Shown: piece after piece, positions 1 through 10,368 of the stretch | Position numbering within the stretch: position 1 is the stretch's first letter | Layout: each line of letters starts with the position of its first letter | Assembly (NCBI GenBank): GCA_947625985.1 | Contig: CANQQF010000003.1 | Location: 40,916 to 104,915 of the forward strand | Source: an uncultured Clostridia bacterium | GTDB lineage: Bacteria > Bacillota_A > Clostridia > TANB77 > CAG-508 | DNA: 64,000 nt | Reading direction: 5' to 3' | Notes under the pieces: model-generated | Databases searched by the model: none | Seen by the model: only the letters and a program-made list of their open reading frames with translations | Told to the model about the DNA's origin: nothing | Position numbers and translations under genes: made by a program

Positions 1-1415
1 ACTTGTACTAGTTTTCCATATAATAATATATTTTCTCTTTCTACATTAACATCTGTAGTCCCATTAGGTATTCTAAACTCTATTGTATTTTTTTTCTCAT
101 CTCCTAAATTTGTGACATTTAATCCATAAAATTTATCAATACCTAATTCTTCAATTACGTTTTCTAAATCTTCTTTAGTCTTAATATTTATACTTCCATC
201 TTTGTTAAGTCTTCTGAAATTTTTATCTTGTGTATCAGCATAATTTATTGTTAATTCTCTTGGGCTACTTTCTGCAGGATTGCTAATCTTATATAATAAT
301 TCCTCTGATTCTTTCCATATAATAAAAAAGTTTTCCCATGCTTGTAAATCTTTGCCAAAATATTGGTCAACTCCAATATGTACATGTCCTCCACAAGTAT
401 CTTCTGCACGTTCTCCTATAGTTTGAATAAAATCAAATATATAATCTAGTTGTTGCATTGACTCTAGATTTGAATTTAAAACTGGAGATATAAATTCTGC
501 TCCATAATTAAGGGATGTATCTTCTTCTATTTTCCAGTTTTTTAATATATCTTTTTTTACAGATTGGTTATCAATTATTTCTTTTACAGTTTTAAAATGT
601 ACACCTTCAACTTCTATCTCTACTCCAAATGTTAGTTCTGGTGGTAAATCTAATCCCTTTGATTCATACTTTTTTTCTGTTAATTTTTCTAATCTTTCAC
701 TCAAATTTGTTTCATTTTTAAACCATGAATATTGATCTTCTATAGATTGAATTCTTGCTCCTAGTTTTATAAGCTGATCCTCAGTTAAATCATTCTCATT
801 TTTTATTTGTTCTGCATAATATAAGCTTTTTACAACAGATATCTTATCATCAATATCAAGTTCTATATTATATTTATTTATTAAATCAAAACTATCACTA
901 TCTTTTTCTAATAAAGCTAACAGTTCAGCTTTATTTTTAGATCCTTCAATATAATCAATCACTTCATCCAAAAGCTCTTTATTTTCAAAAGTATAATCTA
1001 ATCTTGCTTTGATAACTTTAATTTTATCTCTTTCGCTGTCAAGATAATTAAAAGCTTCTGATAAATATTTCCCTTCAGAAATTGTTTTTGCTATTAAAAC
1101 TCTCATAGCCTTATTAGGTATGTTTTTGATAATGTCAACTTTTTGCCAATCTTTACCAAGCGTATTAGCAACTGCCTCTTTCAAAGAACGAGCTCTAACT
1201 TTAGCAATTGCTTTTAATTTGATCTTAATATCACTTATCATTTTTGCAGCTTTTGATATATAAAAATCATTTCTAAGTTTATCTAATGCTTTATATATAT
1301 TTTCGTCATTTTCTAATGTACTAATTATCATCATTCTATCAGAATCAGCATTATAATTTTCTAAGATATCTAATTTTTCATTATCATTTAAAAACCTAAT
1401 CTTTTGTAAATCCAT
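1..1415 (-). CDS. Putative amidoligase family enzyme (3' end beyond window)
   Basis: An open frame of about 471 codons begins at ATG 1415 and runs off the left edge without a stop. The N-terminal ~255 residues are helical and charged with no domain I recognise. The part after residue ~260 carries features of the amidoligase family (ATP-grasp-related carboxylate-amine ligases): FGVEIEVEG at about 263-271, YGAEFISPV at about 304-312, CGGHVHIG at about 341-348 and EFRIPNGT near 447. Members are thought to form amide bonds to peptides or modify cell-wall or protein side chains; the substrate here is unknown. It starts 4 nt after the stop of tcdA, so the two are probably co-transcribed. The family call rests on motif memory. 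Confidence 0.7.
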   Translation of the reverse strand, partial: MDLQKIRFLNDNEKLDILENYNADSDRMMIISTLENDENIYKALDKLRNDFYISKAAKMISDIKIKLKAIAKVRARSLKEAVANTLGKDWQKVDIIKNIPNKAMRVLIAKTISEGKYLSEAFNYLDSERDKIKVIKARLDYTFENKELLDEVIDYIEGSKNKAELLALLEKDSDSFDLINKYNIELDIDDKISVVKSLYYAEQIKNENDLTEDQLIKLGARIQSIEDQYSWFKNETNLSERLEKLTEKKYESKGLDLPPELTFGVEIEVEGVHFKTVKEIIDNQSVKKDILKNWKIEEDTSLNYGAEFISPVLNSNLESMQQLDYIFDFIQTIGERAEDTCGGHVHIGVDQYFGKDLQAWENFFIIWKESEELLYKISNPAESSPRELTINYADTQDKNFRRLNKDGSINIKTKEDLENVIEELGIDKFYGLNVTNLGDEKKNTIEFRIPNGTTDVNVERENILLYGKLVQ

Positions 1416-1419
1416 AATC

Positions 1420-2169
1420 TTACCTCTTTAAAATATCTTTTATTACTTCTCCTGCAATTATTAAACCTGCAACTGATGGTACAAATGAAACACTTCCTGG
1501 TACTCGTTTTTTTGTGCTACTTTTTATTTTAGATTCTGATAGACTTATATTTGTTTTGCAACTATTTTCTAAATTTTCATCTACCTTAATTGGCTTCTCT
1601 TTTGAATATACTACTTTTAAATTCTTTATTCCTCTAGTTTTTAATTCTTTTCTCATAACTTTTGCAAGTGGACATACACTAGTTTTATATATATCTGTTA
1701 CCTCAAATTGAGTTGGATCTAGTTTATTTCCTGTTCCCATACATGAAATTATTGGTATATTCATTTTTTTTGCTCTTATTATTAATTCTATTTTAGCTGT
1801 GACCGTATCTACTGAATCAACAATATAGTCTACTGATTCATCAAACATTTCTTTACTTTCAGGCATAAAAAACTCTTGATATATTTCTACATTAGCATTT
1901 GGATTAATTTCTAGAATTCTTTCTTTTGCAACTTCAACTTTATTTTTGCCTACAGTTTTTTTAGTAGCAATAATTTGTCTATTTAGATTACTTAAACAAA
2001 CTTTGTCATCGTCAACTAAAATAAACTTTCCAATTCCTGCTCTAACCAATCCTTCCACTACAAAAGAACCTACTCCTCCAATTCCAAAAATAGCTACTTT
2101 CGAATCATTTAGTTTTTCTACGCCTTCTTTTCCTATAATTAATTCTGTTCTTGAAAATTGATTTAGCAT
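1420..2169 (-). CDS. tcdA: tRNA threonylcarbamoyladenosine dehydratase (TcdA/CsdL)
   Basis: This 249-aa E1/ThiF-like protein should use ATP to cyclise t6A at position 37 of tRNA to ct6A. The nucleotide-binding glycine motif GIGGVGS is at residues 29-35, the acidic DDD at 53-55, and NLNRQ at 61-65, all typical of ThiF/MoeB-like adenylating enzymes. A CPLAKVMRK segment near residue 166 and the C-terminal PGSVSFVPSVAGL segment match the TcdA branch rather than MoeB. The length is normal for the family. It lies 9 nt after the metallo-hydrolase gene and just before the amidoligase-like gene, so it is an operon member. The start ATG at 2169 follows a GGAG-type site. Confidence 0.88.
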   Translation of the reverse strand: MLNQFSRTELIIGKEGVEKLNDSKVAIFGIGGVGSFVVEGLVRAGIGKFILVDDDKVCLSNLNRQIIATKKTVGKNKVEVAKERILEINPNANVEIYQEFFMPESKEMFDESVDYIVDSVDTVTAKIELIIRAKKMNIPIISCMGTGNKLDPTQFEVTDIYKTSVCPLAKVMRKELKTRGIKNLKVVYSKEKPIKVDENLENSCKTNISLSESKIKSSTKKRVPGSVSFVPSVAGLIIAGEVIKDILKR

Positions 2170-2178
2170 TCCTTCTCC

Positions 2179-2814
2179 TTAATTTTTTAATAAAATTTTT
2201 CCTTGTATTTCATCATCTAATAGATTTATAAATTTTTGTGCATCTTCATTAGTTCCAACTATTTCACCATAATGTATTGGAACAGCATATTTTGGTTTAA
2301 TCTCATTAACTAATTGAGCTGCTTCTTCTGCTACCATTGTATATGTTCCTCCAACTGGTACTAACGCAACATCACATTCCACTTTTCTATTTTCTTCAGT
2401 TATATCTGTATCACCTGCAACATAGTATTTTATACCATCTATTTCTACAATATATCCAACCCATCCATTTTGTTTTTCATGAAATTGTTTATTTACATTA
2501 TATGCAGGTATAGTTTTAAATTTTAAATCATCTGTTTCATATGTGTTATTTGCTCTAACTATTATCACATTTTCATCTCTAAATCTATTTAATCTGATTT
2601 TATTTATCAAATCTTTTGGAGCTACTATTATAGTGTCTTCTTTTCTAATTTTATTAATATCCTCTTCAGAATAATGGTCAAAATGGCTATGCGTTATAAA
2701 TATATAATCTGCATCATTGTATTTATCTTTTATTTTAAATGGATCAAAATAAATTGTCTTTCCTTTGCTTAAGCGTATACTACTATGGCATAAAACTTCT
2801 AAATTTTCTATCAT
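2179..2814 (-). CDS. MBL-fold metal-dependent hydrolase
   Basis: A metallo-beta-lactamase-fold protein of 211 aa. The metal-binding HxHxDH motif appears as HSHFDH at residues 42-47 after a DYIFITH strand, with further ligand candidates in AGDTD and in VPIHYG near the C terminus. It resembles the UPF0173/UlaG-like soluble hydrolases; the substrate cannot be told. I place the start at ATG 2814, which has GAGG 8 nt upstream; the frame is open back to 2871 but that would add a basic segment overlapping the PBP stop. It follows the PBP gene closely and probably shares its promoter. Confidence 0.8.
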   Translation of the reverse strand: MIENLEVLCHSSIRLSKGKTIYFDPFKIKDKYNDADYIFITHSHFDHYSEEDINKIRKEDTIIVAPKDLINKIRLNRFRDENVIIVRANNTYETDDLKFKTIPAYNVNKQFHEKQNGWVGYIVEIDGIKYYVAGDTDITEENRKVECDVALVPVGGTYTMVAEEAAQLVNEIKPKYAVPIHYGEIVGTNEDAQKFINLLDDEIQGKILLKN

Positions 2815-2867
2815 TTTAATTTCCTCTTTTCTTTTAAATTTTATAGAATAAAAAGGAGTAGTTAGTT

Positions 2868-5336
2868 TCACTCCTCTTCATTATCCTCTTCTTCTGAACC
2901 ACCTGAAGATGTCGTTGTATTACTTGTTATATTACTTGTTGTGTTACTACTACTTGTGTTTGAAGTACTAGTTGAATTCGTATTGTTATTTGTAGTGTTT
3001 GTTCTCGATGTATTGCTTGTTGTTCTATTTGTATTAGCTGTATTTTCCTGAATGTTATTATTAGTTGTTGTATTTCTTGTTGTATTTTTTGTTGTATTAG
3101 TAATGTTTTGTTCTCTCTCTTGTTGTGGTTCATTGTTAGGTGGCTCTTCTATTGGTTCACTACCTCTTTGAGGCTCTTCAGCATCAATATCTGAATTTAT
3201 ATTTGGAATTATACCACTTGGAATTGTATTTTCAGGTTTCTCTTGCTCATATTTACTACCACCATGTTTATCACATAAACCAGGTGATGTAAACCATAAG
3301 AAATTCTCAGTATATATATGAGAACAACCTGTTCTTGCAATTTTACCTGTTTCTGCACATATTACTCTAGAAACAACTGTATAAGGTTTTTCAAAAGTTG
3401 CACTATTAAGTCCTGCATGAATTCTAGACATTACATTTGCCCATATTAGTCCTGCTGGATTTCTTTTATTAAATTCAACTGTTTCATTTTGATCATATCC
3501 AAACCAAGTTACTGCTGTATAATATGGTGTGAATCCACAAAGCCATCTATCATAGTTTTCGTCTGTTGTTCCTGTTTTTGCTGCCACATCTACTCCTGAT
3601 ATTTTACAATAAGTCGCTGTTCCATTTGTTCCTTCAACTGGTTGCTTTAGAATATCTTTTATTATATATGCAACAGATTTAGAAAATACCTTTTTTGTTT
3701 TTTGTTTTGCTTTAACAACGACTTTTCCATTTGGTTTTGTGACATCTTTATAAAACGTAGGCTCTATATATTTACCATCATTAGCAATTGTACTATAAGC
3801 ACCAGCCATTTCTAATGGGCTAATTCCCTTATCTAAACCTCCTAATGAAAGTGGTAAATCTTTATCATTTTCAGTTAGCGATGTTATACCCATTTTTTTC
3901 AAGTATCTTACAGACGTGCTAGGTCCTATTTCTTCCATCATTTCAACAAACGGTATATTCTGTGATGATTCTACTGCTCTTCTAACTGTTATCTCTCCTA
4001 ATGGTTTACTATAATCTGTTGGATGATAACCATTCTTAAAATCTTGTTCTGTATCATCATATATTGAAGCTGCAGTAAATTTTCTCTTTTTTATTCCTGG
4101 AACAAGTATAGCTAACGGTTTAGATGATGAACCCGTTTGTCTCATTGCCTGTGTTGCACGATTAAAAGGTCTAGCTTCTGTTTTTTCTCCAAGACCTCCT
4201 ACACATGCAACGACTTGCCCAGTTTTATGATCCATTATTACCATTGCTGCTTGTGAAGAATCTCCCCCTTGTTTTGAGGGTATTCTATATTTGCTTTTTT
4301 CAAATTCAGTAACTGCTTGCTTTTGAATTGATGTATTCTGAGCACTATGTATTGTTAATCCTGCCATTTCAAGATAATTTTCTGCAAATGTTTCAGAAAT
4401 GTTGTATTTTTTAGCAATATCCTCTGTTACTTCAGGTATTAAAGAATCTGTATGATAAGAATATAAAGGGGTTACATCTTGAATGTTTCCTTTAATGAAA
4501 CCTAATCCTTTATCTACTTCACTTACTGATGAATTATATGTTTCTTCATTTATATATCCTAATTCTTTCATTTTTGATAAAACTGTTTTTGTTCTTTTAG
4601 AGATCTTTTCATCATTATCACTATCTGTAAACGGATTATACGAATTTGGCGAATTGTTTATTCCAGCTAAAAACGCACATTGTGCTATGCTTAATTGATC
4701 AACTGTTTTATTAAAATAGTATTTTGCTCCAGTTTGTACACCATATAAATTTGGCCCTACATATATTACATTTAAATATCCCTCTAATATTTCGTCTTTA
4801 GAAACTGCTGTTTCTAATTGTATTGCTTTCCACCATTCTTTTATTTTTCTTGTAACACTATCTGTTGAATCTCCTGTAAGATTTTTTACAAGTTGTTGTG
4901 TGATTGTACTTCCTCCATAAGAAGATGATCCAAAATGAAATATATATGATAGTGTTGCAGAAGCGGTTCTTTTTATATCTATCCCATGATGTTTATAAAA
5001 ACGTTCATCTTCTATAGCAACATATGCATTTTTTAAATTTGTTGGAATTTTCGAAGTAGTTAGTTTCTTTTTTTCTTCTCCTAATTTTGCAATAGTATTT
5101 CCCTCAGTATCTACTACAATAGAATTTTCATTTTTCAACATATCTTTAGCTAAAGTTTTCCATTTGTGTGCATCTAATCCGATTTTTATACCAAAAATTA
5201 AAGCAATTATAAATAAAACTATAATAATTCTTTTCTTTATATTTGTTTTTTTGTTTTCATCTTGTTCAGTTTTAACTTTTTGTTCAGTTTTAACTTTCTT
5301 AAACCTATTTAATTTCTTAAATATATCTAATTTTAT
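2868..5336 (-). CDS. Class A penicillin-binding protein with apparent ATA start
   Basis: A bifunctional peptidoglycan synthase of about 822 aa. The glycosyltransferase domain shows EDERFYKH, GGSTITQQLVKN and KDEILEGYLNVIYVG. The transpeptidase domain shows the SxxK nucleophile in TGSSSKPL, SQN and KTGTT. The last ~120 residues are an Asn/Thr/Ser-rich, then acidic, tail. The first ATG (5141) lies after the membrane segment; 65 in-frame codons upstream encode a basic cytosolic stretch and a hydrophobic anchor (about RIIIVLFIIALIFGIKIG) and contain no ATG, GTG or TTG. The best start is ATA 5336, behind AGAGGG, just downstream of a good promoter. It is a paralogue of the PBP at 16052-18634. Confidence 0.85.
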   Translation of the reverse strand: MKLDIFKKLNRFKKVKTEQKVKTEQDENKKTNIKKRIIIVLFIIALIFGIKIGLDAHKWKTLAKDMLKNENSIVVDTEGNTIAKLGEEKKKLTTSKIPTNLKNAYVAIEDERFYKHHGIDIKRTASATLSYIFHFGSSSYGGSTITQQLVKNLTGDSTDSVTRKIKEWWKAIQLETAVSKDEILEGYLNVIYVGPNLYGVQTGAKYYFNKTVDQLSIAQCAFLAGINNSPNSYNPFTDSDNDEKISKRTKTVLSKMKELGYINEETYNSSVSEVDKGLGFIKGNIQDVTPLYSYHTDSLIPEVTEDIAKKYNISETFAENYLEMAGLTIHSAQNTSIQKQAVTEFEKSKYRIPSKQGGDSSQAAMVIMDHKTGQVVACVGGLGEKTEARPFNRATQAMRQTGSSSKPLAILVPGIKKRKFTAASIYDDTEQDFKNGYHPTDYSKPLGEITVRRAVESSQNIPFVEMMEEIGPSTSVRYLKKMGITSLTENDKDLPLSLGGLDKGISPLEMAGAYSTIANDGKYIEPTFYKDVTKPNGKVVVKAKQKTKKVFSKSVAYIIKDILKQPVEGTNGTATYCKISGVDVAAKTGTTDENYDRWLCGFTPYYTAVTWFGYDQNETVEFNKRNPAGLIWANVMSRIHAGLNSATFEKPYTVVSRVICAETGKIARTGCSHIYTENFLWFTSPGLCDKHGGSKYEQEKPENTIPSGIIPNINSDIDAEEPQRGSEPIEEPPNNEPQQEREQNITNTTKNTTRNTTTNNNIQENTANTNRTTSNTSRTNTTNNNTNSTSTSNTSSSNTTSNITSNTTTSSGGSEEEDNEEE

Positions 5337-5372
5337 GACTCTCCCTCTTTTCTCCTTTTCGTTCTGTACCCT

Positions 5373-5401
5373 AGTATATCATATTTTCATATATATAACA
5401 A
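5373..5401 (-). promoter_or_regulatory. Sigma-A-type promoter for the class A PBP gene
   Basis: On the minus strand TTGTTA (5396-5401) and TATACT (5373-5378) are separated by exactly 17 bp. The predicted transcript begins near 5366, only ~30 nt ahead of the proposed ATA start at 5336, with the purine-rich ribosome binding region in between. This supports translation starting upstream of the first ATG. Confidence 0.6.
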
Positions 5402-5426
5402 ATTTTCTACTTTATTAAAAAAAATA

Positions 5427-5455
5427 TTGCTATTAATAAAATTATAATATATAAT
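5427..5455 (+). promoter_or_regulatory. Candidate promoter for the 363-aa gene
   Basis: TTGCTA (5427-5432) and TATAAT (5450-5455) are 17 bp apart, 34 nt before the ATG at 5489. The -10 is perfect and the -35 is weak (4 of 6). In this AT-rich stretch overlapping TATAAT-like hexamers reduce certainty. Confidence 0.45.
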
Positions 5456-5488
5456 ATAATAGATTACAAAAGATTTAGGGGGTACAAA

Positions 5489-6580
5489 ATGTTTGTATAT
5501 AATTTTAAGGAAAATAAATTACCCGATATTTCTAATTTACAAAAAAATATAGATACTGAATTATTTATATTAGAAAATCAAATAAGTACTACTGATGAGC
5601 GTGAAGATGAAATATACAGGAATTTTATAAATTTATCTATATATAAATATCTTTCTTTTAAAAATGCATTTATTTTAAGTGATTTTAATAATGCATTTTC
5701 ATCAACGAGCGAAATGTTGGAAAAATTAAAAACTCAAAAAATCAAACTTGAAGCTCTAAAAAGATTTGTTGATAAAACTAATTTGGATGAAAATTTTGAT
5801 CAAAAAAAATTTTTATCAGAAATACAAGAGCTATTAACAGACTACTATGAATATAGAAATATTGTTCAAAAACAATTTGTTATTGAAAATAAAAATATAG
5901 ATAAGTTATTAAGGATATTAGATAAATTCAACTTTACCCACCCTGAGCAACAAACGGAAACAGAAACTGAAACAGATAAAAATAATAAAAAGACAGAAAA
6001 ATTTGATAAAGAAAAAGTAGAAGTAAAAAAGTTTATACCTCTAGATAATAAAAATGAGAAAACAGAAACAGCAAATATTATTCAAGAAAAAATTAAAGAT
6101 AAAAAAAATAATAAAAAAGTGAATCATAAAAAAGACGAAGAAGAAAATATTAAAGAAAGCCCAATATATAAAGAAGTAGCTGATAATCGTTCTCTAATTA
6201 TTTCAGAAAAAGATGATAAAGTATATCTTCCTTATTATGCTTCAGATATTCAACAATCTTTATTAAAATCTAACTATGAAACTTGTGATGAATTAATAGA
6301 AAATGACTATATATTTCCTCTAAAAAAATATAAAAGCCCTATTGTTTCAAGATTTAGAGAAGGTTTTAAATTAATGCGTGAAAAAGAATATGAATCTTTT
6401 GGTACTTCTGTCGCATTTGGATTAAAATTGATGAATAATTATAAATTACATCCTGCTGTAATAAGTGCTTGTAGAAATATTCATGAGCTAAATAGCTTTT
6501 TAGATTATTTAGAAGATGGATCAATAGGTAGTTTTGATATATTTGATATAAAATTTGATGTTACACCAGTAGAGAAATAA
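5489..6580 (+). CDS. Hypothetical protein with charged coiled-coil middle
   Basis: I do not recognise this 363-aa protein. Residues ~1-150 are predicted helical with many Leu/Glu/Lys heptad-like stretches. Residues ~155-235 form a very Lys/Glu/Asn-rich low-complexity linker, and ~240-363 form a more globular C-terminal domain with several aromatic residues. There is no signal peptide or membrane segment, so it is probably cytosolic. ATG 5489 follows a strong AGGGGG site. It has its own promoter candidate and is closed by a terminator at 6597-6634, so it appears to be a single-gene unit between the divergent PBP and the Xer gene. Confidence 0.75.
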   Translation: MFVYNFKENKLPDISNLQKNIDTELFILENQISTTDEREDEIYRNFINLSIYKYLSFKNAFILSDFNNAFSSTSEMLEKLKTQKIKLEALKRFVDKTNLDENFDQKKFLSEIQELLTDYYEYRNIVQKQFVIENKNIDKLLRILDKFNFTHPEQQTETETETDKNNKKTEKFDKEKVEVKKFIPLDNKNEKTETANIIQEKIKDKKNNKKVNHKKDEEENIKESPIYKEVADNRSLIISEKDDKVYLPYYASDIQQSLLKSNYETCDELIENDYIFPLKKYKSPIVSRFREGFKLMREKEYESFGTSVAFGLKLMNNYKLHPAVISACRNIHELNSFLDYLEDGSIGSFDIFDIKFDVTPVEK

Positions 6581-6596
6581 ATATATAATATACAGA

Positions 6597-6634
6597 AAAG
6601 CAGTTTTGTCATAAGCAAACTGCTTTAATTTTTA
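6597..6634 (+). terminator. Intrinsic terminator after the 363-aa gene
   Basis: AAGCAGTTTTG and CAAACTGCTTT pair around a short loop and are followed by a T-rich run, just 16 bp after the stop codon. Confidence 0.75.
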
Positions 6635-6653
6635 ATAGAGGAGGTTTTTATAA

Positions 6654-7634
6654 ATGATAAAACCAGAAAATAATCCTAATTTTGTAAATTCTTTTTTAGA
6701 TTATTCAACAACAATTCTAAATAAATCTCCTAATTCTATAAAAGAATATAATTATGATATAAATATGTTTTTAAAATTTTTAAAAATACATTTTCATATG
6801 ACAAATGAAGAAGATTTTTCAAAAATATCTGTACAAGATTTTACGATAGACGATTTAAAAAAAGTAAAGTTAGATGATATACATGCCTTTCTTGCATACC
6901 TTACGAATACTTATCATAGCAAAGCTGCAACTAGGGCACGTAAGGTTTCAAGTATACGCATATTTTTCAAATATTTAACTCAAAAAACTAACTTACTTGA
7001 AATAAACCCTGCTCAAAATCTGGAAACTCCAAAACTCGATAAACGTTTACCAAAATATCTAACTTTAGAAGATAGTAAAAAGCTGCTAACAATCACTGCT
7101 AATGAAGATAATAGAAATGAAAAAAGAGATTTCGCAATAATCACATTGTTTTTAAACTGTGGTATGCGTCTTTCAGAATTAGTCGGAATTAATATTCCTG
7201 ATATAAATTTTAGCGAATGTAGTATGACTGTAATTGGTAAAGGTAATAAAGAAAGAACTATATATTTAAATAAAGCTTGTATGAAAGCTATTCAAGAATA
7301 TATAGAAGTTAGACCAAAACAAAATATTAAATCTACTAAGAATTCTAAAAATGCTCTATTTCTTAGTGAACGTCTAGAAAGAATTAGCAACAGAACCGTT
7401 CAACATATTGTAAATAAAGAATTAAGACTTGCAGGTTTAGATACTAAAAAATATTCTGTTCATAAATTAAGACATACAGCAGCAACTCTTATGTATCAAT
7501 ATGGTAATGTTGATGTCAGGGCATTACAAGAATTATTAGGACATGAAAGTATTTCAACAACTCAAATATATACACATGTTAGCCATGAACAAGCACGTGA
7601 CGCGGTTGAAAAAAATCCATTAGCCAATTTATAA
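6654..7634 (+). CDS. Xer-family tyrosine recombinase
   Basis: A 326-aa site-specific recombinase of the XerC/XerD type. The N-terminal SAM-like core-binding domain spans ~10-115 and the catalytic domain ~130-315. Catalytic residues are visible: R172 (CGMRLSE), K196 (GKGNK), H270 and R273 (HKLRH), H297 (LGHES) and the nucleophile Y306 (IYTHV). The length and lack of extra domains fit a housekeeping dimer-resolution recombinase better than a phage integrase, although dif cannot be tested here. The start ATG 6654 has GAGGAGG upstream. The conserved arginine R289 (VDVRALQELLGH) is encoded by AGG, which matters for the prophage start-codon question. Confidence 0.88.
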   Translation: MIKPENNPNFVNSFLDYSTTILNKSPNSIKEYNYDINMFLKFLKIHFHMTNEEDFSKISVQDFTIDDLKKVKLDDIHAFLAYLTNTYHSKAATRARKVSSIRIFFKYLTQKTNLLEINPAQNLETPKLDKRLPKYLTLEDSKKLLTITANEDNRNEKRDFAIITLFLNCGMRLSELVGINIPDINFSECSMTVIGKGNKERTIYLNKACMKAIQEYIEVRPKQNIKSTKNSKNALFLSERLERISNRTVQHIVNKELRLAGLDTKKYSVHKLRHTAATLMYQYGNVDVRALQELLGHESISTTQIYTHVSHEQARDAVEKNPLANL

Positions 7635-7670
7635 TAAATATACTGCAACTGATTCATATATCTCTTAACA

Positions 7671-7714
7671 AAAAAGTCTTAGTTAATACACTATTTATTA
7701 ACTAAGATTTTTTA
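7671..7714. terminator. Bidirectional intrinsic terminator
   Basis: AAAAAAGTCTTAGTTAATA pairs with TTATTAACTAAGATTTTTT around a six-base loop, with A and T runs on both sides. It sits between the convergent Xer and NUDIX genes. Confidence 0.8.
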
Positions 7715-7745
7715 AGTAAGCAAAGTTTTCAGAAACTATATTTAT

Positions 7746-8297
7746 CTATTTTTCATACATAAAATAATGAAGTAATGCTATTGTTGTACTCGCATCCAAA
7801 ATTTCATTTTTATCCAACATTTCCTTTAATTTATTTAATTTAACTTTAACAACTCTTATATCTTCAGTATCATCCAAATGTCTATAAGTCTTCTCTAAAT
7901 CTCTTGCTAAAAAAATAAGAGATCTTTCATTAGAATATCCAATTGAAGGATATTCGTAACGCATTAGTCTTATTTGATGAGCCCTATACCCTGTTTCTTC
8001 TTCAAGTTCACGAATTGCTCCATCTTCTGATTTTTCTCCAGGCTCTATCATTCCGGCAGGTAAAGACAAAATAATTTTTCCGATAGGTGTGCGTGGTTCT
8101 TGTACCATAAGTACATTATCATTTTTATCTATTGCTAATACAATTGCTGCATCTCCGGCAAGTACATGTTCCCTATGTACCTTTTTTTTATCTCTTTCAT
8201 TATAATAATTTAATTCCTCAACTACTATTCTTCTTCCTTCATAAACTTTCTTTCTGTCTAGCAACTTGTAATCTAATTCTTTAAAATAATTTTCCAT
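7746..8297 (-). CDS. NUDIX hydrolase, ADP-ribose pyrophosphatase type
   Basis: A 183-aa NUDIX protein. The complete Nudix box G-x5-E-x7-REUxEExGU is present, starting at GMIEPGE and ending REL EEETG, around residues 79-101. The preceding GDAAIVLAID and LVQEPRTPIGK segments resemble ADP-ribose pyrophosphatases such as NudF. It should hydrolyse ADP-ribose or a related nucleotide sugar in the cytosol. ATG 8297 follows an AGGAGG site. A promoter with TTGCAT (8342-8347) and TATAAT (8320-8325), 16 bp apart, lies upstream, so it is probably monocistronic. Confidence 0.85.
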   Translation of the reverse strand: MENYFKELDYKLLDRKKVYEGRRIVVEELNYYNERDKKKVHREHVLAGDAAIVLAIDKNDNVLMVQEPRTPIGKIILSLPAGMIEPGEKSEDGAIRELEEETGYRAHQIRLMRYEYPSIGYSNERSLIFLARDLEKTYRHLDDTEDIRVVKVKLNKLKEMLDKNEILDASTTIALLHYFMYEK

Positions 8298-8319
8298 CTC
8301 TTCCTCCTTTACCTTTCAC

Positions 8320-8347
8320 ATTATATCATATTTTTTTACTCATGCAA
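8320..8347 (-). promoter_or_regulatory. Promoter of the NUDIX gene
   Basis: Minus-strand TTGCAT (8342-8347) and a perfect TATAAT (8320-8325) are 16 bp apart, 23 nt before the NUDIX start codon, in the divergent gap shared with dpaB. Confidence 0.55.
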
Positions 8348-8424
8348 GTTTTTTATAATAATATCATAAATTTACATAACTTCATATTATATATAAATAC
8401 TTTTTGGAAGGAGGAATTTAAAAT

Positions 8425-9003
8425 TTGATTGTTACTGGAAAAAAAATAGGATTTGTATTAACAGGTTCCTTCTGTACTTTTAAAAAAACTATTCCTAAGA
8501 TAAAAGAATTAGTAAAAAAAGGTGCTGATGTAATACCTATAATGTCGTACAATAGTTATAATCTTGATACAAAATTTGGTAAAGCTAAAGATTTTATAGA
8601 TGAAATTGAAGAAATAACAGGAAAAGAAATTATCCATTCAATTCAAGATGCTGAACCAATTGGTCCTAAGAAATTAACAGATCTTATGATTGTAGCTCCA
8701 TGTTCAGGAAATACAATGGCTAAACTTGCTAATGATATAATTGATGGTCCTAGTACTATGGCAGTTAAGTCTCACTTACGTAATGATTTACCTGTTGTTA
8801 TTGCTACATCAACTAATAATGGTCTTGGTGCCAATTTAGTCAATATAGGAAAATTACTTGTAAGAAAACACTATTATTTTGTACCTTTTAGACAAGATAA
8901 TCCAATTACAAAACCTCGATCAATAGTATTTGACCCTGAATATTTAATTAAAACAGCAGAATATGCATTAGATGGAGAACAAATAAGTCCAATTTTATTA
9001 TAA
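8425..9003 (+). CDS. dpaB: Dipicolinate synthase subunit B (SpoVFB/DpaB)
   Basis: A 192-aa flavoprotein of the HFCD fold. The N terminus GKKIGFVLTGSFCTF, the central DLMIVAPCSGNTMAKLAND motif and the DGPSTMAVKSHLRN segment are characteristic of dipicolinate synthase subunit B, which with DpaA makes the spore-core chelator dipicolinic acid. The start is TTG 8425, placed 7 nt after AAGGAGG; no ATG lies near. It stands alone, flanked by a divergent NUDIX gene and a terminator, with no dpaA beside it. Its presence indicates a spore-forming or formerly spore-forming lineage. A sporulation sigma factor promoter is likely but I could not identify one convincingly. Confidence 0.88.
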   Translation: MIVTGKKIGFVLTGSFCTFKKTIPKIKELVKKGADVIPIMSYNSYNLDTKFGKAKDFIDEIEEITGKEIIHSIQDAEPIGPKKLTDLMIVAPCSGNTMAKLANDIIDGPSTMAVKSHLRNDLPVVIATSTNNGLGANLVNIGKLLVRKHYYFVPFRQDNPITKPRSIVFDPEYLIKTAEYALDGEQISPILL

Positions 9004-9055
9004 GAAAAATGGTATTTCACCACTCTACATCAATTTAACTTATTTTGTTATACGT

Positions 9056-9085
9056 AAAAAACGGAGAAATAATTTCTCCGTTTTA
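9056..9085. terminator. Bidirectional terminator between dpaB and purA
   Basis: AAAACGGAGAAAT and its exact complement ATTTCTCCGTTTT form a strong hairpin with flanking A and T runs, located between two convergent genes. Confidence 0.85.
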
Positions 9086-9096
9086 TTTAACTGCAT

Positions 9097-10368
<1,272 letters not shown>

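Noticed and set aside
6654..7634. Genome-wide reading of AGG as Met in this host
   Set aside because: In the host Xer gene AGG encodes R289 at a position where arginine is nearly invariant (VDVRALQELLGH), and host genes here start at ATG or TTG. A host-wide AGG=Met code would break this; the pattern is limited to prophage starts.
8361..8391. SigK- or SigE-type promoter for dpaB
   Set aside because: CATATTATA resembles a SigK -10, but no matching -35 is at the correct distance; too weak to claim.
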